Part shown: positions 1-6,315 of the stretch, one piece after another
Numbering within the stretch: the first letter of the stretch is position 1
Layout of the letters: every line of letters starts with the position of its first letter
Source of the DNA: an uncultured Clostridia bacterium
GTDB taxonomy: Bacteria; Bacillota; Clostridia; Oscillospirales; Acutalibacteraceae
Direction: 5' to 3'
DNA: 10,337 nucleotides
NCBI GenBank assembly: GCA_937897215.1
Contig: CALCBQ010000062.1
Span: forward strand, 1-10,337
Position numbers and translations under genes: made by a program
The notes under the pieces: model-generated
Database searches by the model: none
What the model saw: only the letters and a program-made list of their open reading frames with translations
Told to the model about the DNA's origin: nothing

Positions 1-351
1 ATATAAATCCTTTTCTTTTGCAAGGGCTATAAGCTTATCAGTTTCTTCTGCAGTTACTGTAAAGGATTTTTCGCAGAATACGGGTTTGCCTAATTCTAAT
101 GCTTGTTTTACATAACGATAATGAGCATTATGAGGTGTAACAACATAAACGCCATCAACACCCTCTGCAGTAATTGCTTCTTCAGGTGTTTTGTATGCTT
201 TTCCACCGTATTTTTTAGCAAACTCAATACCTTTTTCATAATTTCGTGTATAGCACGACACAATTTCATGACGACCACTTCTATTAAGCTGAAATGCTAC
301 TGTTTTTGCAAGGCTACCTGCTCCTATAAAGCACCATCTAAATTTATTCAT
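1..351 (-). CDS. Gfo/Idh/MocA-family oxidoreductase, N-terminal part (cut by window edge)
   Basis: The first 117 codons of an NAD(P)-dependent sugar or polyol dehydrogenase are visible; the rest lies left of the window. The N-terminus is a Rossmann fold with the dinucleotide motif GAGSLA at residues 10-15. The typical segment VVTPHNAHY (about 71-79) follows, then CEKS (93-96), the usual EKP motif with Ser in place of Pro. Members of the family oxidise or reduce sugars, inositols and related cyclic substrates in the cytoplasm; specificity cannot be read from this part. The start is supported by a ribosome site (AAGGAG, 7-8 bases upstream) that overlaps the stop codon of the aldo/keto reductase gene, with an 11-bp gap. 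This suggests translational coupling and a place as the last visible gene of the sulfatase operon. Confidence 0.9.
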   Translation of the reverse strand, partial: MNKFRWCFIGAGSLAKTVAFQLNRSGRHEIVSCYTRNYEKGIEFAKKYGGKAYKTPEEAITAEGVDGVYVVTPHNAHYRYVKQALELGKPVFCEKSFTVTAEETDKLIALAKEKDLY

Positions 352-362
352 AGTAATACTCC

Positions 363-1274
363 TTATGGCAAGATATTACCTGCGGCACGATAAATTTCAT
401 ACCATTCTTCACGGGTAATTTCAACTTCACTTGCCTTTAAGCAATCTGTAAGACGTGTAATATTTGTTGTGCCTGTAATTGGTTGCATTTTTGCAGGATG
501 ACGAAGAATCCACGCAAACGCCATTGTTGTTTTTGAAACTCCGTATTTATCGCCGATTTTTTGCAAAACCTTATTAAGCTCAGGGAATTTTCTGTTATCA
601 ATAAAGCAACCCTTGAAAAATCCGTATTGCATTGGAGACCAAGGTTGAATTGTAATATCATTAAGACGGCAAAAATCAAGGACTCCGCCATCACGATTAA
701 CGCCAGACTCGTTATACATATTAACATTTATACCTGATTGAATCATTGGTGTGTGCATAACACCAAACTGCAACTGATTTGCACAAATAGGCATATCAAG
801 AGCCTTTTGAAGCAGCTGCATCTGATATGGATTTTGATTAGAAACGCCAAAATGACGAACTTTACCTGACGCTTTCAAATAGTCGAATGCCTTTGCAACC
901 TCTTCTGGCTCCATAAGCGCATCTGGTCTATGAAGAAGTAAAACGTCAATGTATTCTGTACCAAGTCGTTTAAGGCTACCTTCAACTGAATTTACAATAT
1001 GGTCATAAGAAAAGTCAAATTGCCCTTGACGAATGCCACATTTTGTCTGGATTATAATATCTTCTCTGTTAAGAGATTTAATTGCTTTTCCAAACACCTC
1101 TTCACTTTTTCCACCACCATAAATATCGGCATGGTCAAAGAAGTTTGCACCATTTTGGAGTGCAGTATCAACAAAAGCAGAAACCTCTTTTTCACTCATA
1201 TCGCTGATTCGCATACAACCAACTGCAACGGTTGGCACTTTCATTCCACTTTTACCAAAATTAATGTTATACAT
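363..1274 (-). CDS. Aldo/keto reductase, YdhF-like
   Basis: This is a 303-residue cytoplasmic NADPH-dependent oxidoreductase of the aldo/keto reductase superfamily, with a complete (beta/alpha)8-barrel length. The catalytic tetrad can be placed at Asp47, Tyr52 (in HADIYGG), Lys78 (in IIQTKCG) and His115 (in LLLHRPD). The strand motifs GVSNQNP (about 143-149) and QLQFGVMH, and the C-terminal cofactor region PITGTTN, are all present. The arrangement resembles the YdhF subgroup. It starts 17 bp after the SGNH hydrolase gene with an AGGGG ribosome site, and its stop codon overlaps the ribosome site of the dehydrogenase gene. Being paired with a Gfo/Idh/MocA dehydrogenase and a sulfatase, it probably acts on a sugar aldehyde or ketone released upstream. 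That role is inferred; the family assignment is strong. Confidence 0.92.
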   Translation of the reverse strand: MYNINFGKSGMKVPTVAVGCMRISDMSEKEVSAFVDTALQNGANFFDHADIYGGGKSEEVFGKAIKSLNREDIIIQTKCGIRQGQFDFSYDHIVNSVEGSLKRLGTEYIDVLLLHRPDALMEPEEVAKAFDYLKASGKVRHFGVSNQNPYQMQLLQKALDMPICANQLQFGVMHTPMIQSGINVNMYNESGVNRDGGVLDFCRLNDITIQPWSPMQYGFFKGCFIDNRKFPELNKVLQKIGDKYGVSKTTMAFAWILRHPAKMQPITGTTNITRLTDCLKASEVEITREEWYEIYRAAGNILP

Positions 1275-1291
1275 AAGAAAATCCCCTTAAT

Positions 1292-1933
1292 TTATTCAAA
1301 AACAATCCTTTTCATAATTGCATCTGCCATAACCTTGTGGCCAAGATTTGTTGGATGTATTCCGTCAATGGCAAGGTCTTTTGGCAAGGTAGTTTTTTGT
1401 GCTTCATTGAAAACTTCTTGCATATCAAGCACCAATGCGCCATTCTGGAGCGCCACATTTTTAAGTGTTTCTCGATATTCATCAAGTGTTTTATGAAATG
1501 GCAATTTTTCTTCAACTGCGTCAATCATAAATGGCATTAAATATAGAATTTGAGTATCTGGCAACTCTGTTTTTATTCTTCTATAAATTTCACGAATATG
1601 TGGCTCCATAGGTCTAAGAAGTGGAGGATAATCTTCTGGCACATAGTTTTCCCAAGCATCATTTACACCAATAAGCATAACAATTATATCGGGCTTTAGG
1701 CTTATACAATCTTTTGTAAGACGGTCGTAAACATGATATGTACGATTACTTGCTATGCCTTTGATATCAACCTTTATATCTTTGCTATATGCTTTTAATT
1801 TATCTTTAACCTGTAATGCATAAACTTTTCTGCCCTTGATTTTATATGCAAAACGAAAATTAAATTTAACATCAGTAATACTGTCGCCAATAAACAAGAT
1901 TTTGCTATCTTTTTTTATTGTAATATTTTCCAT
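1292..1933 (-). CDS. SGNH/GDSL-family hydrolase (esterase)
   Basis: A 213-residue SGNH hydrolase, a family that removes acyl or acetyl esters from sugars and lipids. Block I is FIGDSITD with nucleophile Ser18. The oxyanion residues are probably Gly59 (KGIASN) and Asn91 (LIGVND). Block V is DGIHPTNLGH, giving Asp190 and His193, so the catalytic set looks complete. There is no signal peptide, so it should act in the cytoplasm. I chose the ATG at 1933 because AGAGG lies 8 bases upstream; the in-frame ATG at 1996 would overlap the sulfatase gene by 52 bp and adds an unrelated tail. The sulfatase stop is 11 bp upstream. A deacetylase working on the same decorated glycan as the sulfatase is the likely job, by context only. 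Confidence 0.9.
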   Translation of the reverse strand: MENITIKKDSKILFIGDSITDVKFNFRFAYKIKGRKVYALQVKDKLKAYSKDIKVDIKGIASNRTYHVYDRLTKDCISLKPDIIVMLIGVNDAWENYVPEDYPPLLRPMEPHIREIYRRIKTELPDTQILYLMPFMIDAVEEKLPFHKTLDEYRETLKNVALQNGALVLDMQEVFNEAQKTTLPKDLAIDGIHPTNLGHKVMADAIMKRIVFE

Positions 1934-1944
1934 AATATAACCTC

Positions 1945-3351
1945 TTAAAATCTTCCCCAGAAATCTATACCCCAAGGATGTAATTGTTCTTCCCATTCAT
2001 CACGATGCTTAATGATTTTTTCTCGCATTTCATCGACTTTTTCTTTATATTCATCAAGATTTGCTAAGTTTTGAGTTTCCCAAGGGTCGTTTTTAATATT
2101 ATAAAGGAATGTCCATTTATCTTCTTCACTATCGCCGTTACGGTATTCAATAAGCTTATAATTATCGTCTTTTACACCACGGACAAACTTATCAAAAATA
2201 AGGTATAATTCGTCACGGAAGGTGTCTCCGTGCTTACCATCAAGAAGATGTGCAAAGCTTTTACCGTCAACGGACGCGGGAACCTCTATACCGACTTTTT
2301 CGCAAAGGGTTGGAAAAACATCATAAAGATAAACATAAGCGTCATTACGGGCATTTTCGGCAATCTCCGGACCTGCCATAATAAGTGGAATACGCACACC
2401 ATGCTCATAAATATCTTCTTTGCCAAGCCAACCGTGTTGACCAACTGCAAGACCATTATCCCCTGTAAACACAATAATTGTGTTATCTGCCTCCCCTGAC
2501 TGATTAAGAGTATCAAGCAATCTACCAATTTCAAAATCAAGATGTGTTATCATTGCAAAATACTCTGCAATATGGCGTTTTATTTCTTTTTCGTCTCTTG
2601 GATATGCTGCTAAATGCTCATCACGATGCACCATCAACGGATAATTTGTATCGATTATCTCTTGAAAATTTGGTGGTAAAGTGATTTTATCAGCATCGTA
2701 CATCTGACGAAATTCGTCAGGCATTGTGCGAGGGTCGTGAGGTGCTAAAAATGCGAGATACATAAAGAATGGTTTGTCTCCACCTGCATTTTTATTGAGC
2801 ATTTCAATGGCAGTATCTGTAAGCAATGTACTTGAATGTACCCCTGGCACAAACTCATCACAATGCTGCTGTTGAGGGTGGTTATCGTTATAAAAATCCA
2901 CAACAAAATTGATTACATTATCGTATTCGCCCGTTGGGTCATAGCGGCAAGTTGGCACATTCCAATGGTCCCACATACCACCAAAAAAGATTTTTGCACC
3001 CTGAGTAAAGCTTCGCGCATAGGCAGGGCATCCGTTATGCCATTTGCCCATACCGATTGTTTCATAACCGTTATTCTTAAAGGTTTCTGCAAGGGTTTTA
3101 TGAGAGGCAGGAATATTGCCACCAAGCTCTTCCAGGTGGAATGGATTACGACCTGACATAATCATTGCACGGCTTGGCATACAAACTGCACCACAAGTGC
3201 CACCTGCTATATGGGCACGGACAAAGGATGTGCCACGAGCCACAAGCTTATCAAGATTTGGCGTGATAATTTCATTATTACCTAACGCATGAATAGTGTC
3301 AAAGCGCTGGTCGTCAGTAACAATAAAAAGAATATTAGGTTTTTTAGCCAT
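1945..3351 (-). CDS. Type I sulfatase (alkaline phosphatase superfamily)
   Basis: A 468-residue arylsulfatase-type enzyme that hydrolyses sulfate esters. The N-terminus gives the metal pair Asp13-Asp14 (VTDDQR). The modification motif CMPSR is at residues 57-61, with Cys57 as the residue converted to formylglycine. Further active-site signatures are GKWH (Lys103, His105), APHDP (His205), TGDNG (Asp298, Asn299) and Lys311 after GQHGWLG. No signal peptide is seen, so it is probably cytoplasmic and would act on small imported sulfated sugars. A Cys-type motif in an anaerobe implies maturation by a radical-SAM sulfatase-maturating enzyme, not encoded here. The ribosome site AAGGTGGAG supports the start. 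The transporter gene ends 32 bp upstream and the esterase gene starts 11 bp downstream. The substrate is unknown. Confidence 0.95.
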   Translation of the reverse strand: MAKKPNILFIVTDDQRFDTIHALGNNEIITPNLDKLVARGTSFVRAHIAGGTCGAVCMPSRAMIMSGRNPFHLEELGGNIPASHKTLAETFKNNGYETIGMGKWHNGCPAYARSFTQGAKIFFGGMWDHWNVPTCRYDPTGEYDNVINFVVDFYNDNHPQQQHCDEFVPGVHSSTLLTDTAIEMLNKNAGGDKPFFMYLAFLAPHDPRTMPDEFRQMYDADKITLPPNFQEIIDTNYPLMVHRDEHLAAYPRDEKEIKRHIAEYFAMITHLDFEIGRLLDTLNQSGEADNTIIVFTGDNGLAVGQHGWLGKEDIYEHGVRIPLIMAGPEIAENARNDAYVYLYDVFPTLCEKVGIEVPASVDGKSFAHLLDGKHGDTFRDELYLIFDKFVRGVKDDNYKLIEYRNGDSEEDKWTFLYNIKNDPWETQNLANLDEYKEKVDEMREKIIKHRDEWEEQLHPWGIDFWGRF

Positions 3352-3383
3352 TAAATCTCCACCTTTTAAACATATTTAGTGAG

Positions 3384-3797
3384 TTATAATACCATAATCA
3401 AAGTGCCTATGCCTATTAAAACGCAGCCAATTAATGATTTAACTGTAAATTGCTCGTGTAAAAACACAAATGCAAGTATGAGTGTTATAACTACACTCAA
3501 TTTATCAATAGGAACAACTTTTGATGCGTCGCCAAGTTGCAAGGCTTTATAATAACAAAGCCATGATGCACCTGTTGCAAGTCCTGATAAAATCAAGAAC
3601 ACCCAACTTTTGCGACTGATTTCACTAATTCCACCCTGTGCATTGGTAAGGAACACCATTCCCCATGACATTATCACTACCACAACTGTTCTTATAGCTG
3701 TTGCAAGATTAGAGTTAACACCATCAATACCTACTTTGGCAAGGATTGACGTAAGTGCTGCAAAGACTGCTGATAACAATGCAAAAACAAACCACAT
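3384..3797 (-). CDS. EamA/DMT-superfamily small transporter
   Basis: A 137-residue integral membrane protein made of a single EamA repeat with about five hydrophobic segments (roughly residues 2-20, 32-49, 65-83, 94-112 and 118-136). Conserved EamA elements include ALLSAVFAALT near the start, GASWLCYYKALQLGDASKVVPIDKLSVV in two parts around residues 75-102, and FLHEQ. One-repeat members normally act as dimers to move small metabolites across the cytoplasmic membrane; the substrate is unknown. I prefer the ATG at 3797 to the one at 3812. The promoter at 3833-3861 would start transcription near 3826, leaving only about 14 bases before 3812 and no ribosome site there. The ribosome site for 3797 is also weak (GGATGTGG). 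It is the first gene of the sulfatase operon and may import the substrate. Confidence 0.85.
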   Translation of the reverse strand: MWFVFALLSAVFAALTSILAKVGIDGVNSNLATAIRTVVVVIMSWGMVFLTNAQGGISEISRKSWVFLILSGLATGASWLCYYKALQLGDASKVVPIDKLSVVITLILAFVFLHEQFTVKSLIGCVLIGIGTLIMVL

Positions 3798-3832
3798 ACA
3801 AACCACATCCAAAATTTGTCGAATATATTTTA

Positions 3833-3861
3833 ATTATATCATTCCTTATTTTACCAATCAA
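3833..3861 (-). promoter_or_regulatory. Sigma-A-type promoter of the transporter-sulfatase operon
   Basis: On the minus strand, TTGATT (3861-3856) and TATAAT (3838-3833) are separated by exactly 17 bases. The predicted start of transcription is near 3826, about 30 bases before the chosen ATG of the transporter. No operator-like repeat was seen around it. Confidence 0.7.
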
Positions 3862-3879
3862 TGTTTTTTTAAGAATATC

Positions 3880-3885
3880 TATAAT
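3880..3885 (+). promoter_or_regulatory. Candidate -10 element for the DUF3892 gene
   Basis: A perfect TATAAT on the plus strand lies 34 bases before the ATG of the DUF3892 gene. No good -35 box is found at 16-18 bases. The only candidates (AATCAA or ATCAAT near 3856-3862) overlap the -35 box of the divergent operon promoter. Confidence 0.4.
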
Positions 3886-3919
3886 GCTACTGCACAAACT
3901 ACCGAAAAGGGGTGGAAAT

Positions 3920-4225
3920 ATGACTAACAATGAAAATACTATAAACGGAAATGAGCTTGTCAAAAATACCCTTGACCAGATTCCAAATGCAAAATCAGAT
4001 GCAAAGCGTATTACAGGACTTGTTAAAGAAAACGGACGAGTAACAGGGTATCAGCTTTCTGACAACTCTATTGTAGAAAAGCCACAAGCAGTACAGATGG
4101 CAAAGCAAGGCGAAATTGCAGGTGTTGGCATTGCCCACCGTGGAAATAACGAATATCTTAAATCAATACCAAATGATAAAGAAAACGACAACTTATCTAA
4201 TTTGCCAGCTGTAGTGGTAGAATAA
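3920..4225 (+). CDS. DUF3892-domain protein
   Basis: A 101-residue hydrophilic protein and the only plus-strand gene in the window. Residues about 30-84 match the DUF3892 pattern: ITGLVKENGRVTGYQLSDN, then the AVQMAKQGEIAGVGIAHR region and the EYLKSIPND tail. The domain is common in Firmicutes and has no established function that I know of. It is small and lacks a signal peptide or membrane segment. The start is set by AAGGGGTGG, 4-5 bases before ATG; a longer reading frame running upstream to 3755 would cross both divergent promoters and is rejected. It is transcribed away from the sulfatase operon and converges with the secreted-protein gene at a shared hairpin. The domain call rests on pattern recognition. 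Confidence 0.85.
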   Translation: MTNNENTINGNELVKNTLDQIPNAKSDAKRITGLVKENGRVTGYQLSDNSIVEKPQAVQMAKQGEIAGVGIAHRGNNEYLKSIPNDKENDNLSNLPAVVVE

Positions 4226-4261
4226 AAAAACACCCACGCTTGGGAGAATAACAAGCGTGGG
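4224..4261 (-). terminator. Rho-independent terminator between convergent genes
   Basis: A perfect 9-bp stem (CCCACGCTT at 4233-4241, AAGCGTGGG at 4253-4261) encloses an 11-base loop. Read on the minus strand it is followed by TG and seven Ts (4230-4224), so it best serves the sigma/secreted-protein unit. On the plus strand the tail is weaker (CTAGATTTT), but the stem is symmetric and may also stop the DUF3892 transcript. Confidence 0.85.
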
Positions 4262-4287
4262 CTAGATTTTATCCGCTTTATTAAATT

Positions 4288-4695
4288 TTAATCCGGGTAA
4301 TCATATTTTACGTGTGATTCGCTACCCGCTGTGCAAGTTACTTTAATTCTGTAGTTACTGAAAACATTGATAAGACGTGTTTCTTCAAGAAGAAGAGAAA
4401 CGCCTGTACCTGATTTAGTCCATGTTTCAATAGTTTCGTAGCCTGAGGATTTCTCTTTTTGCAATTCAATCTTTATAGATAAATTTGTTGAAACCTTTGA
4501 TGTAAGTGCTACTGTTGAAGTAGAATTCAACCCACTTATAACAAATGATGTTGCAACCGCATCTATAGTTGTAAAGCAAGGCATTACATCATAATCATCA
4601 TCCACCACAGCAGCGGAAGACATAATTGCAAAAGATGAAAACAACATTGTAAGAATTAAAAGAATACTTACAGCTTTTTTCATAGTTTTAATCAA
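4288..4695 (-). CDS. Small secreted protein, function unknown (TTG start)
   Basis: A 135-residue protein with a clear signal peptide: a positive start (MIKTMKKA), a hydrophobic core (VSILLILTMLFSSFAI) and a probable cut after MSSAA near residue 25. The mature part of about 110 residues is rich in Thr, Ser and Val and reads as a beta-sandwich, with repeated alternating hydrophobic strands, an ETWTKSGTGVS segment and a terminal YRIKVTCTAG strand. Its two mature Cys residues may pair. I chose a TTG start at 4695 because GGAGGAGGTGG sits 7 bases upstream; the ATG at 4683 is 19 bases from GGAGG, and the ATG at 4722 would place the ribosome site inside the coding region. It follows the DUF4367 gene by 63 bp. 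I do not recognise a named family. Confidence 0.72.
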   Translation of the reverse strand: MIKTMKKAVSILLILTMLFSSFAIMSSAAVVDDDYDVMPCFTTIDAVATSFVISGLNSTSTVALTSKVSTNLSIKIELQKEKSSGYETIETWTKSGTGVSLLLEETRLINVFSNYRIKVTCTAGSESHVKYDYPD

Positions 4696-4758
4696 ATTTC
4701 CACCTCCTCCCTTAAAAACCAATATCGTATTTTAAGAAAGGTTTGTTATGATTAAGCT

Positions 4759-5391
4759 CTATTTTACTGTTTCTGCAATTTTTAATAATTCGTCTTTTGG
4801 TATTGTTCCATTAATTCTATAAACATAATCATTAATATTCCAAATCAAATAATTATTGTTATTTACATCTACATAATATGAATATACTTTATTATTTACA
4901 GTAAAATTCTCTATATCGCCTGTTTCTGTATCCAAATCGACTTCTATTGATGAAGAATATTTAGAAATGGTAAAGAACTCGCCATTTGAATTATAATAAT
5001 CATTCATCATCGTTCTTGCAGATTCTTGCTCATTCGTCAATTTAAATCCTTCGGGTATGTAGCCGACGGTTATTTCGCCGTTGACAGCGTTATTGTTGGA
5101 CTCTGTAAGTTTATATCTGCTGAAAATATCGAAATTATCAATAATAAACTCGCGTGAAGACGGAATTACAAATGCGGTAAGCAACAATGCACTTAAAGTT
5201 GCCGCAATAAGCATAACTTTAATTGTTTTTGTTGTAAATCTGTGATAGCGGTCATTTCGCATTTTATTGAAAAGGTTTTTCTTCCATTTTTCGTGCTTTT
5301 TACTGCGCTCTGCTGCGGGGATTTCATCAGGAAAAGTTGCAAACCAATCGTTTAATGATAACTCACAAGCGAGTGCTAAATTACTCATCAT
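4759..5391 (-). CDS. Membrane-anchored DUF4367 protein, probable anti-sigma factor
   Basis: A 210-residue single-pass membrane protein. Residues 1-56 are cytoplasmic and basic near the membrane, one transmembrane helix spans about 57-77, and the rest is extracellular. The outer part carries the DUF4367 pattern: GYIPEGFKLTN (about 110-120) and, near the end, NYLIWNINDYVYRINGTI with a helix IPKDELLKIAETV. Its gene overlaps the sigma gene: ATG at 5391 (or ATG at 5388) against the sigma stop at 5381-5383. Overlap of this type usually ensures balanced synthesis of a sigma factor and its inhibitor. The short cytoplasmic part would hold the sigma factor and the outer part would sense the envelope. 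No zinc anti-sigma motif (HxxxCxxC) is present, so the anti-sigma role rests on context and topology. Confidence 0.82.
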   Translation of the reverse strand: MMSNLALACELSLNDWFATFPDEIPAAERSKKHEKWKKNLFNKMRNDRYHRFTTKTIKVMLIAATLSALLLTAFVIPSSREFIIDNFDIFSRYKLTESNNNAVNGEITVGYIPEGFKLTNEQESARTMMNDYYNSNGEFFTISKYSSSIEVDLDTETGDIENFTVNNKVYSYYVDVNNNNYLIWNINDYVYRINGTIPKDELLKIAETVK

Positions 5392-5926
5392 TCTCTGCTT
5401 CCTTTATAAATTTTTTAATAAAATTCATTCCGTGTAAACATTTTTGTCTTACATTAGTTTTTGTAAGACCCGTTTTTTCCGCAATTTCTTCGCCGGTTAA
5501 CTCATAAAGATATTTCAAACAGAAAACATATTTATATGACTCAGGCATTGCATCAATCGCTTGCTTTAACAACAATTTATCGCAAACCTCAAATTCTTCA
5601 ACAGAGATATTGTAAAATTCTGAAAGGTCAGCGTCAACAACATTTTCAGTATGCTTTTTCTCTTTACGATACATATCAATCGCCATACATTTGGAAATTA
5701 CACGGACATAGTTCTTAAACTTTTTATCGTCAAAATCCTGAGTAATGTTATGAAAATCCTTTGCAAATCGAATCATTATTTCTTGCGCACAATCTTCAGC
5801 CGCTTCTTTTGTTTTCAAATGGTCCTTTGCAATTAAATAAATCAAATCGTAAAACTTATTGTAGAACTCTTCAAAACGCGGTGTGTCTTCTTGATTTTGA
5901 AGTAATGCTAAACATATTGATAACAT
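5381..5926 (-). CDS. ECF-type RNA polymerase sigma-70 family factor
   Basis: A 181-residue two-domain sigma factor. Region 2 spans about residues 21-92, with FYDLIYLIAKDHLKTKEAAEDCAQEIMIRF in two runs for core binding and the -10 recognition segment ISKCMAIDMYRKEKK. Region 4 spans about 122-172, with MPESYKYVFCLKYLYEL and a helix-turn-helix GEEIAEKTGLTKTNVRQK for -35 contact. Region 3 is absent, as in ECF factors. The start is supported by AAAAGGAGAG, 8 bases before ATG. A consensus housekeeping promoter lies just upstream, so expression of the gene itself need not be autoregulated. It overlaps the DUF4367 gene and is followed by a secreted protein, a typical envelope-response unit. The regulon is unknown. 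Confidence 0.92.
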   Translation of the reverse strand: MLSICLALLQNQEDTPRFEEFYNKFYDLIYLIAKDHLKTKEAAEDCAQEIMIRFAKDFHNITQDFDDKKFKNYVRVISKCMAIDMYRKEKKHTENVVDADLSEFYNISVEEFEVCDKLLLKQAIDAMPESYKYVFCLKYLYELTGEEIAEKTGLTKTNVRQKCLHGMNFIKKFIKEAENDE

Positions 5927-5949
5927 ATATAATCTCTCCTTTTCGAAAA

Positions 5950-5978
5950 ATTATACAATAATTCGACAAATAACGCAA
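5950..5978 (-). promoter_or_regulatory. Sigma-A promoter of the ECF sigma operon
   Basis: On the minus strand, TTGCGT (5978-5973) and a perfect TATAAT (5955-5950) are spaced by 17 bases. The predicted transcript would begin near 5943, giving a very short leader of about 17 bases that consists almost only of the ribosome site AAAAGGAGAG. Confidence 0.8.
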
Positions 5979-6026
5979 GTTTTGTTAAAAAAGAAACAAA
6001 GGGAAGTGATTGATTTTTTATTCATT

Positions 6027-6119
6027 GAGAAAAGTCGCAAGAAATGAATAATGAATGACGAATATTGAATAATTAATAATACAAAAAAAGAAAAGCCACA
6101 CTGTCGTGCGACTTTTCTC
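6027..6119. repeat. 13-bp perfect inverted repeat around an AT-rich repeat
   Basis: GAGAAAAGTCGCA (6027-6039) and its exact reverse complement (6107-6119) enclose about 67 bases. The enclosed part is a degenerate tandem repeat of AATGAAT/AATAATTG-like units (6043-6080). The right arm is also one side of the terminator hairpin at 6083-6122, so two alternative folds are possible. There is no coding sense on either strand. Confidence 0.6.
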
Positions 6120-6122
6120 TTT
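6083..6122 (-). terminator. tRNA-type rho-independent terminator, copy B
   Basis: On the minus strand, AAAAGTCGCAC pairs with GTGTGGCTTTT across a short loop and is followed by TTTTTTT. The stem closes fully only in minus-strand RNA, through G-U wobbles; in plus-strand RNA the same positions are C-A mismatches. It lies directly after a tRNA 3' end ending in CCA (6124-6139). Confidence 0.75.
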
Positions 6123-6123
6123 G

Positions 6124-6139
6124 TGGTGATCCACCGGAG
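6124..6139 (-). repeat. tRNA 3'-end fragment, copy B (16-bp direct repeat)
   Basis: On the minus strand this reads CTCCG, GTGGATC, A, CCA, matching the last T-stem strand, the acceptor strand, the discriminator base and CCA of a tRNA. It is identical to 6315-6330. Upstream the T-loop is replaced by an unrelated sequence (GACGGTCG), so no intact tRNA can be formed here. Confidence 0.65.
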
Positions 6140-6264
6140 CGACCGTCTGCTTCGGCTTCGCCTTGCATACTTCACGCTCAACATAAATGTTTCGCGCCTT
6201 TTTGCTAAAAACGATTCACTGAATCGTTTTCTTAACGCAAAAACTCTTCGAGTTCGAATCTCCG
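6140..6264. other. GC-richer non-coding segment with hairpins between the two tRNA-end copies
   Basis: The segment is visibly richer in G and C than its flanks. It holds a long imperfect hairpin at about 6199-6245, in which AACGATTCA and TGAATCGTT form a perfect 9-bp inner stem around one base and TTTTTGC/GCAAAAA form outer arms. A TTCG-rich part (about 6149-6163) can fold as small hairpins. TTCGAATCTCCG at 6253-6264 is an inverted copy of part of the tRNA-end fragment at 6326-6337. An open frame runs through on the minus strand but crosses both terminators, so I read this as a repeat-type element and not a gene. Confidence 0.5.
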
Positions 6265-6275
6265 CCCTTTCGGGC

Positions 6276-6315
6276 AAAAAGAAAACAGCCACACTTTGTG
6301 TGACTGTTTCTTTTT
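6276..6315 (-). terminator. tRNA-type rho-independent terminator, copy A
   Basis: A long hairpin: on the minus strand AAAAAGAAACAGTCACAC pairs with GTGTGGCTGTTTTCTTTTT over an AAA loop, with one bulged base. As in copy B, a position that is U-G in minus-strand RNA is a C-A mismatch in plus-strand RNA, which fixes the functional strand. Its first base is also the last A of the tRNA CCA end at 6315-6337. Confidence 0.75.

Noticed and set aside
999..1496. Plus-strand 165-codon open frame
   Set aside because: It is antisense to the well-supported aldo/keto reductase and SGNH genes, and its Cys/Phe/Ser-rich translation shows no domain.
1934..1996. Longer start for the SGNH hydrolase at 1996
   Set aside because: It overlaps the sulfatase gene end and lacks a ribosome site, while ATG 1933 has one and begins just before the conserved first strand.
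3755..3919. Upstream extension of the DUF3892 frame
   Set aside because: The extra 55 codons run through the divergent promoter region and the start of the transporter gene; ATG 3920 has a strong ribosome site.
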